This document shows positions 34,168 to 44,340 of a stretch of 64,000 nucleotides of DNA, piece by piece. Below the pieces are notes generated by a model. The model was not told the origin of the DNA, did no database searches, and saw only the letters and a program-made list of their open reading frames with translations. The stretch comes from Nigrospora sphaerica (taxonomy: Eukaryota > Ascomycota > Sordariomycetes > Amphisphaeriales > Apiosporaceae): positions 1,550,001-1,614,000 of the forward strand of contig JAGVVL010000009.1 in assembly GCA_018287875.1 (NCBI GenBank), in the 5' to 3' direction. The position numbers and the translations under genes are program-made. The stretch's first letter is position 1, and the number at the start of each line of letters is the position of its first letter.

Positions 34168-36017
34168 ATGGACACCCATCAGCACGAGGGGGACGCCGCC
34201 GGGCCGCCGGCCGAGGGGGCCCCCCTGCTCGGCCCGCGCCGGCGCCATCCCGAAGCCGGACCCGCGGCGGCTGCGACAGCATCGTCGTCGTCACGGCCCC
34301 GGCGGCCGGCGCACCGGACGGTGGCGTCGATGGCGTCGCTTGCTGGCAGCCTGCACGTGCCCAAGGCGCACAACGGCGAGACCATCGTGACGCTGCTCTG
34401 CGTTGTACTCTTTGTCATCATGTCCTCGACGGGCTTCTACGCCATGCCACTGACGCGCATCATCGAGGACGTCGTGTGCCGCCAGTACTACCGGGACCAT
34501 CCGGCCGAGCTGGTCGGCAGTGGTGGCGGGCCCATCGACGAGAAGTTCTGCAAGCTCCCGCCCATCCAGTCCGACGTCGCCTTTATCTTGGCCGTCGGCG
34601 ATTCCGCTGGCTCTGTTGTCAGCTTCCTGGTTGCCCTGCCCTGGGGCATCGTTGCCGACCGGTGAGACGATCCCTTTCCCCCCTGTCGCCAAGACTGTCG
34701 GTGCAACGCCGCAACATGGGGGTGGAAAAAGGAAAATGAAAACAAAACACTAACTCTTGGCTCAGCATCGGACGAAAGCCCGTCGTCAGTGCCGCTCTTC
34801 TGGGCCTGCTACTGCAGGTCCTGTGGATGATGATGGTACTCTGGTGGCACACGGTCTTCCCCATCTGGACCATATACATCGCCGCCGGCTTCGTATTCAT
34901 CGGCGGCGGAAGCGCGGTGCTCGTCGGCGTCATCCTTAGCATAGTCTCGGATGTTATCGAAGAGGATAAGAGGTGAGCCGACGCCGAGACCGCCCTAGAG
35001 CCCCGCGCTCCCTCGTCTTGCTAACCGTGGCAAAACCTCCACAGGGCACTTGCCTTCGTTAAGATACACATCAGTGGCGTCGTAGGCAGCCTGCTGTCGC
35101 CGTCCCTGGCCTCCCTCCTGATGCGTTTTACCGGCCCCTGGCCCCTCCTGTGGGTGGCTCAGTCGTTCCTAGTGTCTGGGGGCGTCTTGTTCCTGTTCCT
35201 GCCGGAAACGGCGCCGCGAAAGACGGTCGACGACGACGAGGCCGCCGCCGCCGCCGAGATCCCGGCCAGCGACTTGGCGAGTCACGTCCGGCACGTGTAC
35301 GGCCGCGTCCGGGAGTCGCTGTCGATCCTCAAGTCGCCGTCGCTGGTGGTGCTGCTGCTCACGGCGCTGACGACGACGCCCGTCTCGGCGGCGTGCTCGC
35401 AGTTCATGAACCTGTTCGTGTCGAAGCGGTACGATCTCGCCATCCAGGACACGGGCTACGTGCAGACGGCCTTTGGCGCGGGCCAGGTGCTGCAGGGCCT
35501 CGTGCTGCTGCCGGCGGCGTCGCGGTACCTCGTGGCGCCCTCGACGCCGCGGCCCTGGCGGCGCGCCGGCGAGCGGCAGCGCGACCTGGCGCTCGCGCGC
35601 GCCTCGTTCGGCACCCTCGCCCTCGGCTTCGTTATCCTCGCCGCCGCGCCGACGCTGCCCCTCTTCGCCGCCGGCCTCGCCGTGCTCGCCCTCGGCGGCG
35701 GCGCCCACTCGCTCGGCCGCAGCCTCATGAGCCTCTACGTCGACCCGGCCCACCGCACGCGCCTCTTCAGCCTTGTCGGCATGGTCGAGACGGTCGGCAC
35801 CACCTACGGGCCCCCCCTCCTCGCCGCCCTCTTCTCCCTCGGCATGGACCTCGACGGCCTCTGGGTCGGCCTCCCCTACTGGGGCATCGCCGCCCTCTGC
35901 CTCCTCGCCCTCGCCGCCCTCTTCTGCATCCGCCTCCCCCCCGACCCCCACGCCGACGCCGACGCCCCCCCCGCTTACGACGGGGAGGCCGGCGACCCGG
36001 AACCTTACCACGATTAA
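34168..36017 (+). CDS. Major facilitator superfamily (MFS) transporter, three exons
   Basis: Exons 34168-34661, 34766-34972 and 35045-36017 join in frame to 557 residues. The first intron splits the Arg codon of MFS motif A, read as GIVADR joined to IGRKPVV between the second and third membrane segments. A disordered cytosolic N-terminus of about 65 residues precedes the first membrane helix (IVTLLCVVLFVIMSSTGFYA). Hydrophobic segments follow across both halves (for example AALLGLLLQVLWMMMVLWW, FVFIGGGSAVLVGVILSIV, GIAALCLLALAALFCIRL), with the usual central loop around residues 275-320. A loop of about 45 residues between helices 1 and 2 (Cys at VVCRQYY and KFCKLP) may form a disulfide outside the membrane. 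Substrate cannot be predicted. No biosynthetic cluster surrounds it. Confidence 0.88.
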
Positions 36018-36315
36018 GCGTGGGGCGGGAAACCCTACCCGCCGCGACGTTTGTTTCTTCTCCTTTTTTTTTTTTGTAGCACAGCATGCCCTACAACGCG
36101 AGCAATTAGAGATGGGCAAAAAGCCAGCGATTTCCCGTTGCATAGTAGTTCGCCTCCTTCAGCGGGTGAGATTCTGGATTGGTACAATTTATTTCATTGG
36201 TAAATGTAAACATGTATCTGATCCCTTTTTATATTTCCCCATATCCGTAGATATTTCTCCCTCCCCAAACCAAACGCCATAATTTTTTCTTTTCTGGGAA
36301 ATCTCGTACCCTAGT

Positions 36316-39016
36316 CTACTGAGCGGCCAAACGGATGCTGACGGCCCGGCGGTGCGCCTCGAGCTCCTCGACCTTGGCCAGCTGCATCACGGCGCCGCCG
36401 ACGTTCTTGAGGCCCTCAGCCGTCAGGTTGGAGCTCGTAATGTGCTTTAGGAAGGAGCCCAGGTTGACACCCGAGTACTGCTTGGCGTAACCGTACGTCG
36501 CTGGGATTGAATGTCAGCAAAGGTCAGGGTAGGGTTCTCAAAGGGTGGAGGGGCAGGGAAAATGGGGGTCAAAACATACGGAGTGAGTGGTTGACACCGG
36601 CCGAGTAATCGCCGACGCTCTCCGGGGTCCACTGGCCGATGAAGACGCTGCCGGCGTTCATGACCTTGTCCACGGCGGCCTCGGCGTCCTGGATCTGCAG
36701 GATCAGGTGCTCGGGAGCGTACTCGTTGCTGATGCGCATGGCCTCGTCGAGGGTGGGGACCTGGATCGTGACCGAGTGGCTGATGGCGCCGCGGACAATG
36801 TCGACGCGCGGCAGGGCCACGGCCTGGTTGTGGAGCTCGTCCTCGATGGCCTGCAGCTGCTGCTCGTTCAGGTCGATGGCGATGAGGATAACCTGGCTGT
36901 CGACGCCGTGCTCGGCCTGCGACAAGAGGTCCGACGCCACAAAGGCCGGGTTCGCATCCTTGTCGGCGATCACGAGCACCTCGGACGGGCCGGCCGGCAT
37001 ATCAATGCTCACGCCGGCGTTGGTGTCGTTGCTGACGGCCATCTTGCCGGCCGTGACGAACTGGTTTCCGGGACCCAGGATCTTATCGACCTTGGTGACG
37101 CTCTCGGTTCCGTAGGCCAGGGCGGCCACGGCTTGCGCGCCTCCGGCGAGGACGATGCTCTCGGCGCCGACCTTGTGGGCCACGTAGACGATTTCGGGGG
37201 TAATGCTGCCGTCTGCGCGGGGCGGCGACGCGAAGACAATCTTCTCACAACCGGCCACCATGGCAGGGACTCCCAGCATGAGAGCCGTGCTCGGCAGGAC
37301 TGCGGTGCCGCCCGGAATGTACAGACCGACGCGCTCAATGGGCCTCGAGAACCGGCTGCACACGACGCCAGGCATGGTCTCGACGTGCAGGGGCTTTTCG
37401 TCCTTTTGCGCGGCGTGGAACTTTCGAATGTTTTCATACGACACGTCGATGGCGTCGATGGTCTGCTGAGGCAGCCGCATGAGGGATTCCGGGAAAGGGG
37501 CTTTGAGGACAGGCGAGGTCAGTGAGGTGGCCTTCTCGAACTTGTGCGTGTACGAGAGCAGCGCCTTGTCGCCGTTGGTTTTGACATCGTTGATGATGGG
37601 GTTGACAATGCCCAAAATGGCCTCGGCCGACTTCTGCGAGGGACGCTTCAGCACTTCGGTCACCTGGGCAGGGCCAACCTTCGCCGCGTCGATACGCTTC
37701 ATGGCAATTCTGTCCATATCCGGAGCCGTTTGCGCTTCCGCTGCGGGCGCTGAGGTGAGCGGAGTTGTGGCTTCTTTGGCGGCCTCCTTGGCCTTGTCCA
37801 CCGCCGCATCCACGATTCCCTCCTTCTCGGCCCATTTGCCCTTGGCGTTGCCTGTCCGCCTCTTGACCTTCAGGCTCTTGGCGTCAAGGCTCTTCTCGAT
37901 ATCGGCCAAACTGACACCCTTGCTGACGGCCTTGGTGAGGGCGAAGTAGATGAGGTCGGCGGCCTCGAAAGCCACGTCCTCGGCCGTCTGGGCATCGCAG
38001 AGCTCCTCGGCCTCTTCCATAATCTTGGCACGCAGCAGTTTCTCGTCGGAGAAGAGGCGGGCGGTGTAGGAGCCCGCAGGGGCCGACTCCTTCCGAGAGA
38101 TCAGGGTTTGTTCCAGCTTGGAGATGCCCTTCAAGTCGCCGAAGCAGGCAAACTGGGGCAGGTGGCAGAAGCGACCCTTCTGGCGGACAACGAACTTGAG
38201 CGCATCGCTGTCACAGTCGAGGGAAACCCGGACCAGCTCCTGCGTGTCTCCCGACGTGGCGCCCTTGTACCAGAGGCCGCGTTTCCGGCTCTGATAGACA
38301 CCCGTCTGGGTGCGTAGCGACTCGGCCACGCTCTCCTGGCTGCTGTAGACCAGGCCAAGGGCAGTACCGCGTTCGTCACAGACGACGGTGGGCATGAGCT
38401 TGTCCGGGCGGTCCGAGACCCAGGCGCCCGACAACAAGGTCGACACGAAGATCTTGGACTTGTCATCCTTGTCGGTGGTCAAGGCCGTCGACGGCACGAT
38501 GGGGATGGCCGAGATCTGGGTACATATGTCGACAAAGTGGGCGTGCTCCTTGGTGCCGTCCTGGGGCTTGATGTACAGCGGCGGCAGCTTCTCGGCCTTG
38601 GTCTTCTCCAGGAACTTGGCCACGTCGCATTTGGTCTGGTCAAAGTCCCGCAGGAGCAGGCCGTACTCAGTCCTCACCGAGATCTGGCTGGGCTTGCTGA
38701 CAGCGGGGGCCACCCGGCCCTTGTACTCAGCAAAGGCGGACAGGCGTTCCGGCTGGACGAAGACCTTCCGGGCGCCATGGTCCAAGAGCGAGATGATGTC
38801 GTCGGTGGACGCGAGGCCAGTGGCGTCGAAGAAGGCGTGGAACTCGGAGCCGTGCTGGACCAAGTGGTTCAGGAGCTTCTCCAGGTTCTGCGACGTCACA
38901 TCGAAGAACACACAGCCGAGACAGGAGACCTCATCCCTGGTCAGTCCCTCGCTGTTGGCGAGGCCCGGCGGCACCGAGACGTTGATGAGAAACGGAAGCG
39001 GCAGCGTCGTCTCCAT
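36316..39016 (-). CDS. HIS4: Histidine biosynthesis trifunctional protein (HIS4 / N. crassa his-3 type)
   Basis: Exons 39016-36580 and 36500-36316 join in frame across a 79-bp intron (donor GTATGT, acceptor CCCAG) to 873 residues, the normal length. After an N-terminal region comes phosphoribosyl-AMP cyclohydrolase (from about 220: CDERGTALGLVYSS, SRKRGLWYKGATSGD, DALKFVVRQ). Next is phosphoribosyl-ATP pyrophosphohydrolase (about 315-395: KLLRAKIMEEAEELCDA, VAFEAADLIYFALTKA). Then histidinol dehydrogenase (about 440-873: FSRPIERVGLYIPGGTAVLP, ILGPGNQFVTAGKMAVS, DMPAGPSEVLVIAD, EYAPEHLILQI with the catalytic Glu-His). The second exon supplies the conserved PTYGYAKQYSGVN end. It catalyses steps 2, 3 and the last two oxidations of histidine synthesis in the cytosol. 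I looked for an exact TGACTCA (Cpc1/Gcn4) site in the 500 bp upstream and saw none. Confidence 0.97.
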
Positions 39017-40119
39017 GACAGATGTAGATGCTTGGTAGGCGCTTGCAGGGCAACTGGCGGACGGGAAGGGAACAATTGGAAACTGGGGGTGGGAAGGAAT
39101 TACGGATATACTAGCCGGCGACGTTAAAAGCTGGAAATAGCCGACAAGAGGTACCTAGGTATGTATGACTGGGTGCGCCCGGCGTGCCTATATCGGCAGC
39201 CCTACTGGCGATTCTGGGTCGATGCCGGGTCTGACTTGTTTGCTGGTGGGGCTCAAACTCGTCTCGGGCTGGCCGTTTGTCATGGATGGATGGATCAATG
39301 GACTCAAACTACCTCATTGTGCTGCTGCTGCTGTTGCTGCTGCTGATCTTTTGGTGCTTGCCCGTTGCCCCTCCATCGGCAGCGCGCGAGCTCTGTCTCT
39401 CTTTCTCTTTTATCGTTATCGCGAGGGGCGATGGGCCCACCCGACTGGATTCCAGCATTTACTACTGCGAGCAACGAGGGTTTTATGGCTTGCCATTGGT
39501 CCGCTTTCGCTGGACACCCATCCAGGCGAGCTAGGTACAAGGCGGATTAACCCCTGCTCAGATTGTTCCGTCCCGTGCGGACCGTACGATGCCATGTACA
39601 TAAGTATGTACCTAATGAGCAGGTCGTCAGAGGTACCAGTCTCTTGTACCATCCCGTACACGCATGCTGGGGTCCCCACTAACAGCCTCTTGAGCCCCAT
39701 CGCGCGCGCGCGCATGTCAAGCCATACGGCATTGGAAGCTTCAGTTCACTTGCCTCGACTTTCTACCTACCCATCTCTCAACTGCAGCTTTGGGGGCGCC
39801 GACGCTTTCGCGGATTCACTCCCCAACCTTCTTACATTAGGTATTTTATCCATTGTCTTGGCCTCTGTCTTCACCTTCCAGTACCTTATGCCGCGCCTCC
39901 CTCGGCTGAATCGAGACCACCCATCCGTTCATCAATGACAGCTACCGCGTAAAGTCCATCGCCAACTCGCGGCCAACGCCCACTCTTGCGCGTCGCTGCC
40001 CATTTTTTGCAGCACAGTCTTTCGCAACGAACAAAGCAACCATCCGTATCATTCCTTAGCACCCTTTGAGTCCGACAGCGCCCGCCATCGCCGTACGACG
40101 TCTCGAGGCCATCACCGCC
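39017..40119. other. Divergent promoter region of HIS4 and TAF9
   Basis: 1.1 kb between two divergent genes. It contains a CTG-rich run at 39319-39345, the palindrome TACCTAGGTA at 39152-39161, a (GC)n run at 39701-39714 and a pyrimidine-rich stretch before TAF9. No open frame here has domains. Confidence 0.6.
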
Positions 40120-40983
40120 ATGGCGACCGCATCCCAGTCACAAACGAACGGCGTACCGCCCTCGTCGGCCGCCTCGGCCCCCTCCCAATCCTTCTCACAA
40201 CCCACACAGCCGACCCAAACCTCGTCTGCCACCCTCGGCGCTTCACAAAGCGCGGCCGCCGGCGCGGCCGCGACCGCCCCTAACGGCGGACCCTCGCCGC
40301 CTTCGACGACGGCCCCGCGGCCCCGCGACGCCCGCACCATCGAGCTCCTGCTTACGAGCCAGGGCGTGACGTCGTACGACAGCCGCGTACCGCTCCTACT
40401 CCTCGACTTTGCCTACCGCCACACGTCGTCGGTGCTCTCGGACGCGCTGCACCTGACGGCCGACCCCTACACCCGCGAGGCCGGCGCCAAGCCGAGTGCC
40501 GCCTCGGGCGCCGCCCCCAGCGCCCCCAGCGCCGCGGACGCCCAGGTGAGCACCAACGCCGTCAATCTGGCCATCGCCTCGCGCCAGGCCTACCAGTTCC
40601 GCGGCGGTAGCGGCGCGGGCGGCACCGGCGGCGGTGGAGCCAGCAAGGACTGGCTCATGGAGCTGGCCAAGGAGCGCAACAAGATCCAGCTGCCTCGCGT
40701 CCACGCCCACGAGTGGGGCGTGCGCCTACCCAACGAGCGCTTTGTCCTGAGCGGCATGGGCTGGGGCCTCAAGGACACGTGGAACGAGAACGGCGCCGAA
40801 GACGGCGAGGACGAGAGCGAGCCCGAGATGGAGGACGCCATGGAGGGCGTCGAGGGCGCCGGGTCCGACGAGAGCGCCACGGTTGCTAAGGGCGACGACA
40901 AGGAAGCCAACAGCCTGGAAGATCTCCTCGGCGACGACATGGTCGACGAGGACGAGGACGAAGACATGGAGGGGGCTGAATAG
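40120..40983 (+). CDS. TAF9: TAF9: TFIID/SAGA histone-fold subunit
   Basis: The ATG at 40120 gives 287 residues. The frame is open further upstream without an ATG, and the sequence before 40120 is leader-like. A Ser/Thr/Gln-rich head precedes the histone fold, which begins near residue 70 (DARTIELLLTSQGVTSYDSR, VPLLLLDFAYRHTSSVL, DALHLTADPY). An Ala/Ser-rich loop interrupts the fold before the last helix (VNLAIASRQAYQFRG). After it comes the conserved segment KERNKIQLPRVHAHEWGVRL then NERFVLSGMGW, and an acidic C-terminus. TAF9 pairs with TAF6 and is shared by TFIID and SAGA. It is the second TFIID subunit in this window with TAF2. Confidence 0.93.
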   Translation: MATASQSQTNGVPPSSAASAPSQSFSQPTQPTQTSSATLGASQSAAAGAAATAPNGGPSPPSTTAPRPRDARTIELLLTSQGVTSYDSRVPLLLLDFAYRHTSSVLSDALHLTADPYTREAGAKPSAASGAAPSAPSAADAQVSTNAVNLAIASRQAYQFRGGSGAGGTGGGGASKDWLMELAKERNKIQLPRVHAHEWGVRLPNERFVLSGMGWGLKDTWNENGAEDGEDESEPEMEDAMEGVEGAGSDESATVAKGDDKEANSLEDLLGDDMVDEDEDEDMEGAE

Positions 40984-42003
40984 AGATCCCCCACCCATCT
41001 TTTCACCGACTCACCGTAATGACCGGCCGTGGCGGACGGCATTGCAGGCGTTTATGGCGTTTCTAGGAGTTCGGACCGGACGGCCAAGCCGGGGATCGGC
41101 CCTCGTGTTTCTATGCCCCGTTCAGCAGCACTTTGCCGCACTGGCATTGACGACTGTTTTTATTTAATCAAGTACGCAGTAGTGCTATAAGCGACCAGGT
41201 TCGCCCTACCACAGGGGGCGGCGTTAGCCTGGCGTACCTTTACAGGTATAACATGTCGCAGCCGTTTCCGCCTTCTGGAGCTCATCTTGTCTTCGCCGCC
41301 GGTCCCGTCTGGGATGTGTCCTGTCTCCAGCCGTGGGAGGGAACGACAGGTGGGCACGCGTACGCCGTATCCCGAGATGCGCAAAAAGCGGCGACGGCGC
41401 TGCTACCGATTTGGGAAGGCATTGCTCCGTAGAGGCGCAGGTATTCCCGTGTATAAGCCATGCGATACTGGACCAGTGGCCAACCATGAATCTCTTTTTG
41501 GCTATTGCCCTACGCGGCGCCTTTGTGATGGTATCGGCTGTCGATCACTGCGTCCCTTTTCCGCACATGGTGGTGCCACCTCGAGCATCGTCAGCCCCGG
41601 GCCAATGGTTTTGATCGATCGCTGTGTGAAAGTTATACGTTGGCACCCAACCTTGCCTAGTTACGACCTCGAGGTTGCCGTCCCCGCCGACCTATCGACC
41701 GAAACACAGATGATAGCGTGGGATGATGAGCGTGTGCCGTTGCATTGTCTATATACAGTACTGCACCTCCCGCCCGAAATCCGTCCTCTAAACCCTTCCG
41801 ATGCAACGCCGCGCTATGCCGGTGATAACAGAAAATCGGTAACATTAGCCGCTCCCTTCCCCACGCCAGCCGCGTATTCATGTGATGAAACATGCAACGC
41901 AGTCCCAACATGTGCCAGTGCTCCGTATGCAGAAAGGCTGCCCCCCGCGCGTCATGTTGAATTAGACACACCACGCCCCTTCCATTACTCCCGTCGAACT
42001 CTC
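40984..42003. other. Intergenic region between convergent TAF9 and PAH1
   Basis: 3' flanks of both genes, 1.0 kb. The long plus-strand frame 41287-42570 mostly lies antisense to PAH1 and has no domains. Nothing else is supported. Confidence 0.6.
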
Positions 42004-44340
42004 TCAGATTTCTTTGATCTCTTTCTCCTGGCCCAAGTCGCTCATTCCGGTGATGATCTCGGCAAGGTCGTCGTGAACGGTGATCTTTGGGCTGGCCTTC
42101 GGGGATTTTTCTTTGGTCTCGTTTTGGGGGACACCCAAGGAGTCTCCAGTGTGTTGTGGTTCTCTCCCGAGGTCTGCCTCGTCGGCCACCGCCACCTCGT
42201 CGTCTTCGTCGTCAGCGTATTCCTCCTCTTCTTCCAACATGGAGCCAATCATTTGCTGTTCCTCTTCATAGACGCCACTGCCGCTGAAAACACTCTCCCT
42301 GGCATCGTCGTCGTCGTAGTCATCATCGCCGCGCGAGAGGTAGCTTTCGCCCATAGCGCCAACGTCCTCGTCATCCTCAACATCATCCTCTTCTTCCTCT
42401 TCCTCTTCATCTCCGTCGTTGTCACTGGCACTGGCACTGAAGTCATCGATCTCCAGGGGCGGATCGCGCCAGTACTTGAAATCGGTGTAATCCTCGCCAC
42501 CACCCTTCACCAGAGTCGAGACGGGTGGGAAGTAGTGGTCAACGACTTCCGTCATGTTCACATAACTTAGCTTGAGCTTGTTCAGGGACAGCAAATCCAG
42601 TGATACCTCGGCATTGGAGTTGATGGTGAAGATGCGATTCCGGGGCACATCGACTGTCCGATACGATATCTGGTCTGTCAACCGGTTGCCGAAGCCGGCG
42701 TAGAAGCAATGGCGATCGGGCCCGTACAGGTTTCGGATGTCGCGCAAAGTGGCCATTTTGAACACGTGGGGCTTGCGCAGGTAGATCTCACGCCGCAGAG
42801 CCGCCATGGTCCTGTCGGGTGAGAGGATCGTGGGGCCACGCGGGAGTTTGTAGCCGTCCTGTTGGACACCATGGAGATAGGCTCTCGTAGTGTCGGCCTG
42901 CCCCACCGATCGACTGGTCAGATACATGATGTTGTATCCGTTGGCCACAATGTCGCAGTACAGCTTTGCGACGCCCGCGTGCGTCCAGTCCCTGCCAATC
43001 ATGTTCAGGACGTGACCCAGGGCATCCGACTTGGTGATGGTGCCGTCGATATCCGAAATGACGACGGGCGTGTCGTGCCTCCAGAGGAACATGTACGCGT
43101 GGCATGTGGCGCGATTGACCGTGAAGGACATGGAGTTCTCGCCGGGCTTCAGGTTCAACGCTTTCAGCTGATCACTGGTCAAGCGAAGAGTCTTGGCGTA
43201 GTTCCTATTGGGGTCGCCAACCGAGCTCGAGCCGGGCGTGGTGGGTGGTGTCCCGACGCTGGTCTGCCCGGCATCCGACTCGCTTCGGCGGTGCGAAGGC
43301 ATCGGGGCAGACGAAGCCGAGTCGTCGCTAGCATAGCCGGGGTCCGACGCAGCATCGTTCAGGTTCATCGAGGCGGAAGGCCGGAGTCGAGCGACCGTTT
43401 TCTTCATAGCCGCCTCCTTTGCATCTTCGCTGCTGTAGATCCAGAGGTTTCCTTGTTCGTCCATGCCGAACAATGCCCCCACGTCGTAGTCACCTTGGAG
43501 TTCCTCGGACAGAATCTTACGGGCCACGACTTCGGCGCGGATGGCGTCCTCTTCGCTGCTCTTGTAGCCTGTCATATCCAGCATCAGATCGCCGGTTTCT
43601 GTCACGTGGCTGGGAATGTTGTTGGCGGAAAGTTCCTTGGACAAAGTCATGGCTCGCTGGATGGCCTCATAGGGGGCCAGCGGGGGGGGACTCGGGGATC
43701 GAAGGGAGGGCTGAGGGCTGTCGCCGCGCTCGGAGGAATCGGACACGGGCGACTCGGATCGCTCGGTGCGAGCGCGTGCGGTTGACGGCAGAACAGTGTC
43801 ACTATGCGACGGCACTTTGCGGCGATCGAGCCATTCACGCTCCCCCAAATTCGGGGTCGTCGCATGATATGCCAGCTGCCCGGGGACAGGAGATGGACCT
43901 GGTCTGTCGGACGACTGGCTGTGAGGAGTAGTAGACCTGGGCTTCGCCGGCGTGTCCAGTTGCAGCAGGTCAGGCTCCGGTAGTTCGCCGCTTGGGTCCT
44001 GTTCCGCCTCCAGTGGAGGACTGGACGCGGGGGAGACCAAGGGCGAAGTCTGTAAGCTCTTGGGGATCGTGTCGCTCGTCTCGAATACGAAGAAAGCCTC
44101 GCCACCTTCGCCCAGCTTCATGGAGTAGTCCTGTTTCACCCCATTGACTTTGAATTCGACCTTCTTCTCGTACGGTCGCAGGAGCGAAAACTTGCCGAAG
44201 CGAACGTGGAATGGCGAGCAAGCCAGCGTGCCATCTTCTTGCTGTGTGACGATGACGTCGATGGCACCGCTGAGAGTCGAAGGGTTGATCGAGTTCCACG
44301 CCGTCGACACAGAGTCGCTAATATTCCTGACGTACTGCAT
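42004..44340 (-). CDS. PAH1: Lipin-type phosphatidate phosphatase (PAH1/SMP2/Ned1)
   Basis: A single frame of 778 residues. The N-terminal lipin domain is at 1-110 (MQYVRNISDSVSTAWNSINP, then GAIDVIVTQQEDGTL and FHVRFGKFSLLRPYEKKVEF). After a Ser/Pro-rich, probably phospho-regulated linker comes the C-terminal lipin/HAD catalytic domain with DxDxT as DIDGTITKSDALGH near residue 428. It continues through YCDIVANGYNIMYLTSRSVG, LRDIRNLYG and CFYAGFGNRLTD. A long acidic Asp/Glu tail (from about 640) is typical of fungal members, where it binds the Nem1-Spo7 phosphatase. The enzyme converts phosphatidate to diacylglycerol at the nuclear/ER membrane and lipid droplets, and in yeast also limits phospholipid-gene expression. 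It is complete, with the start at the conserved amphipathic helix. Confidence 0.96.
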   Translation of the reverse strand: MQYVRNISDSVSTAWNSINPSTLSGAIDVIVTQQEDGTLACSPFHVRFGKFSLLRPYEKKVEFKVNGVKQDYSMKLGEGGEAFFVFETSDTIPKSLQTSPLVSPASSPPLEAEQDPSGELPEPDLLQLDTPAKPRSTTPHSQSSDRPGPSPVPGQLAYHATTPNLGEREWLDRRKVPSHSDTVLPSTARARTERSESPVSDSSERGDSPQPSLRSPSPPPLAPYEAIQRAMTLSKELSANNIPSHVTETGDLMLDMTGYKSSEEDAIRAEVVARKILSEELQGDYDVGALFGMDEQGNLWIYSSEDAKEAAMKKTVARLRPSASMNLNDAASDPGYASDDSASSAPMPSHRRSESDAGQTSVGTPPTTPGSSSVGDPNRNYAKTLRLTSDQLKALNLKPGENSMSFTVNRATCHAYMFLWRHDTPVVISDIDGTITKSDALGHVLNMIGRDWTHAGVAKLYCDIVANGYNIMYLTSRSVGQADTTRAYLHGVQQDGYKLPRGPTILSPDRTMAALRREIYLRKPHVFKMATLRDIRNLYGPDRHCFYAGFGNRLTDQISYRTVDVPRNRIFTINSNAEVSLDLLSLNKLKLSYVNMTEVVDHYFPPVSTLVKGGGEDYTDFKYWRDPPLEIDDFSASASDNDGDEEEEEEEDDVEDDEDVGAMGESYLSRGDDDYDDDDARESVFSGSGVYEEEQQMIGSMLEEEEEYADDEDDEVAVADEADLGREPQHTGDSLGVPQNETKEKSPKASPKITVHDDLAEIITGMSDLGQEKEIKEI

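Noticed and set aside
35169..36143. 324-codon minus-strand frame
   Set aside because: Antisense shadow of the MFS transporter in very GC-rich DNA.
36587..37525. 312-codon plus-strand frame
   Set aside because: Antisense to the histidinol dehydrogenase part of HIS4.
41287..42570. 427-codon plus-strand frame
   Set aside because: The second half lies antisense to the acidic PAH1 tail and the first half has no domains.
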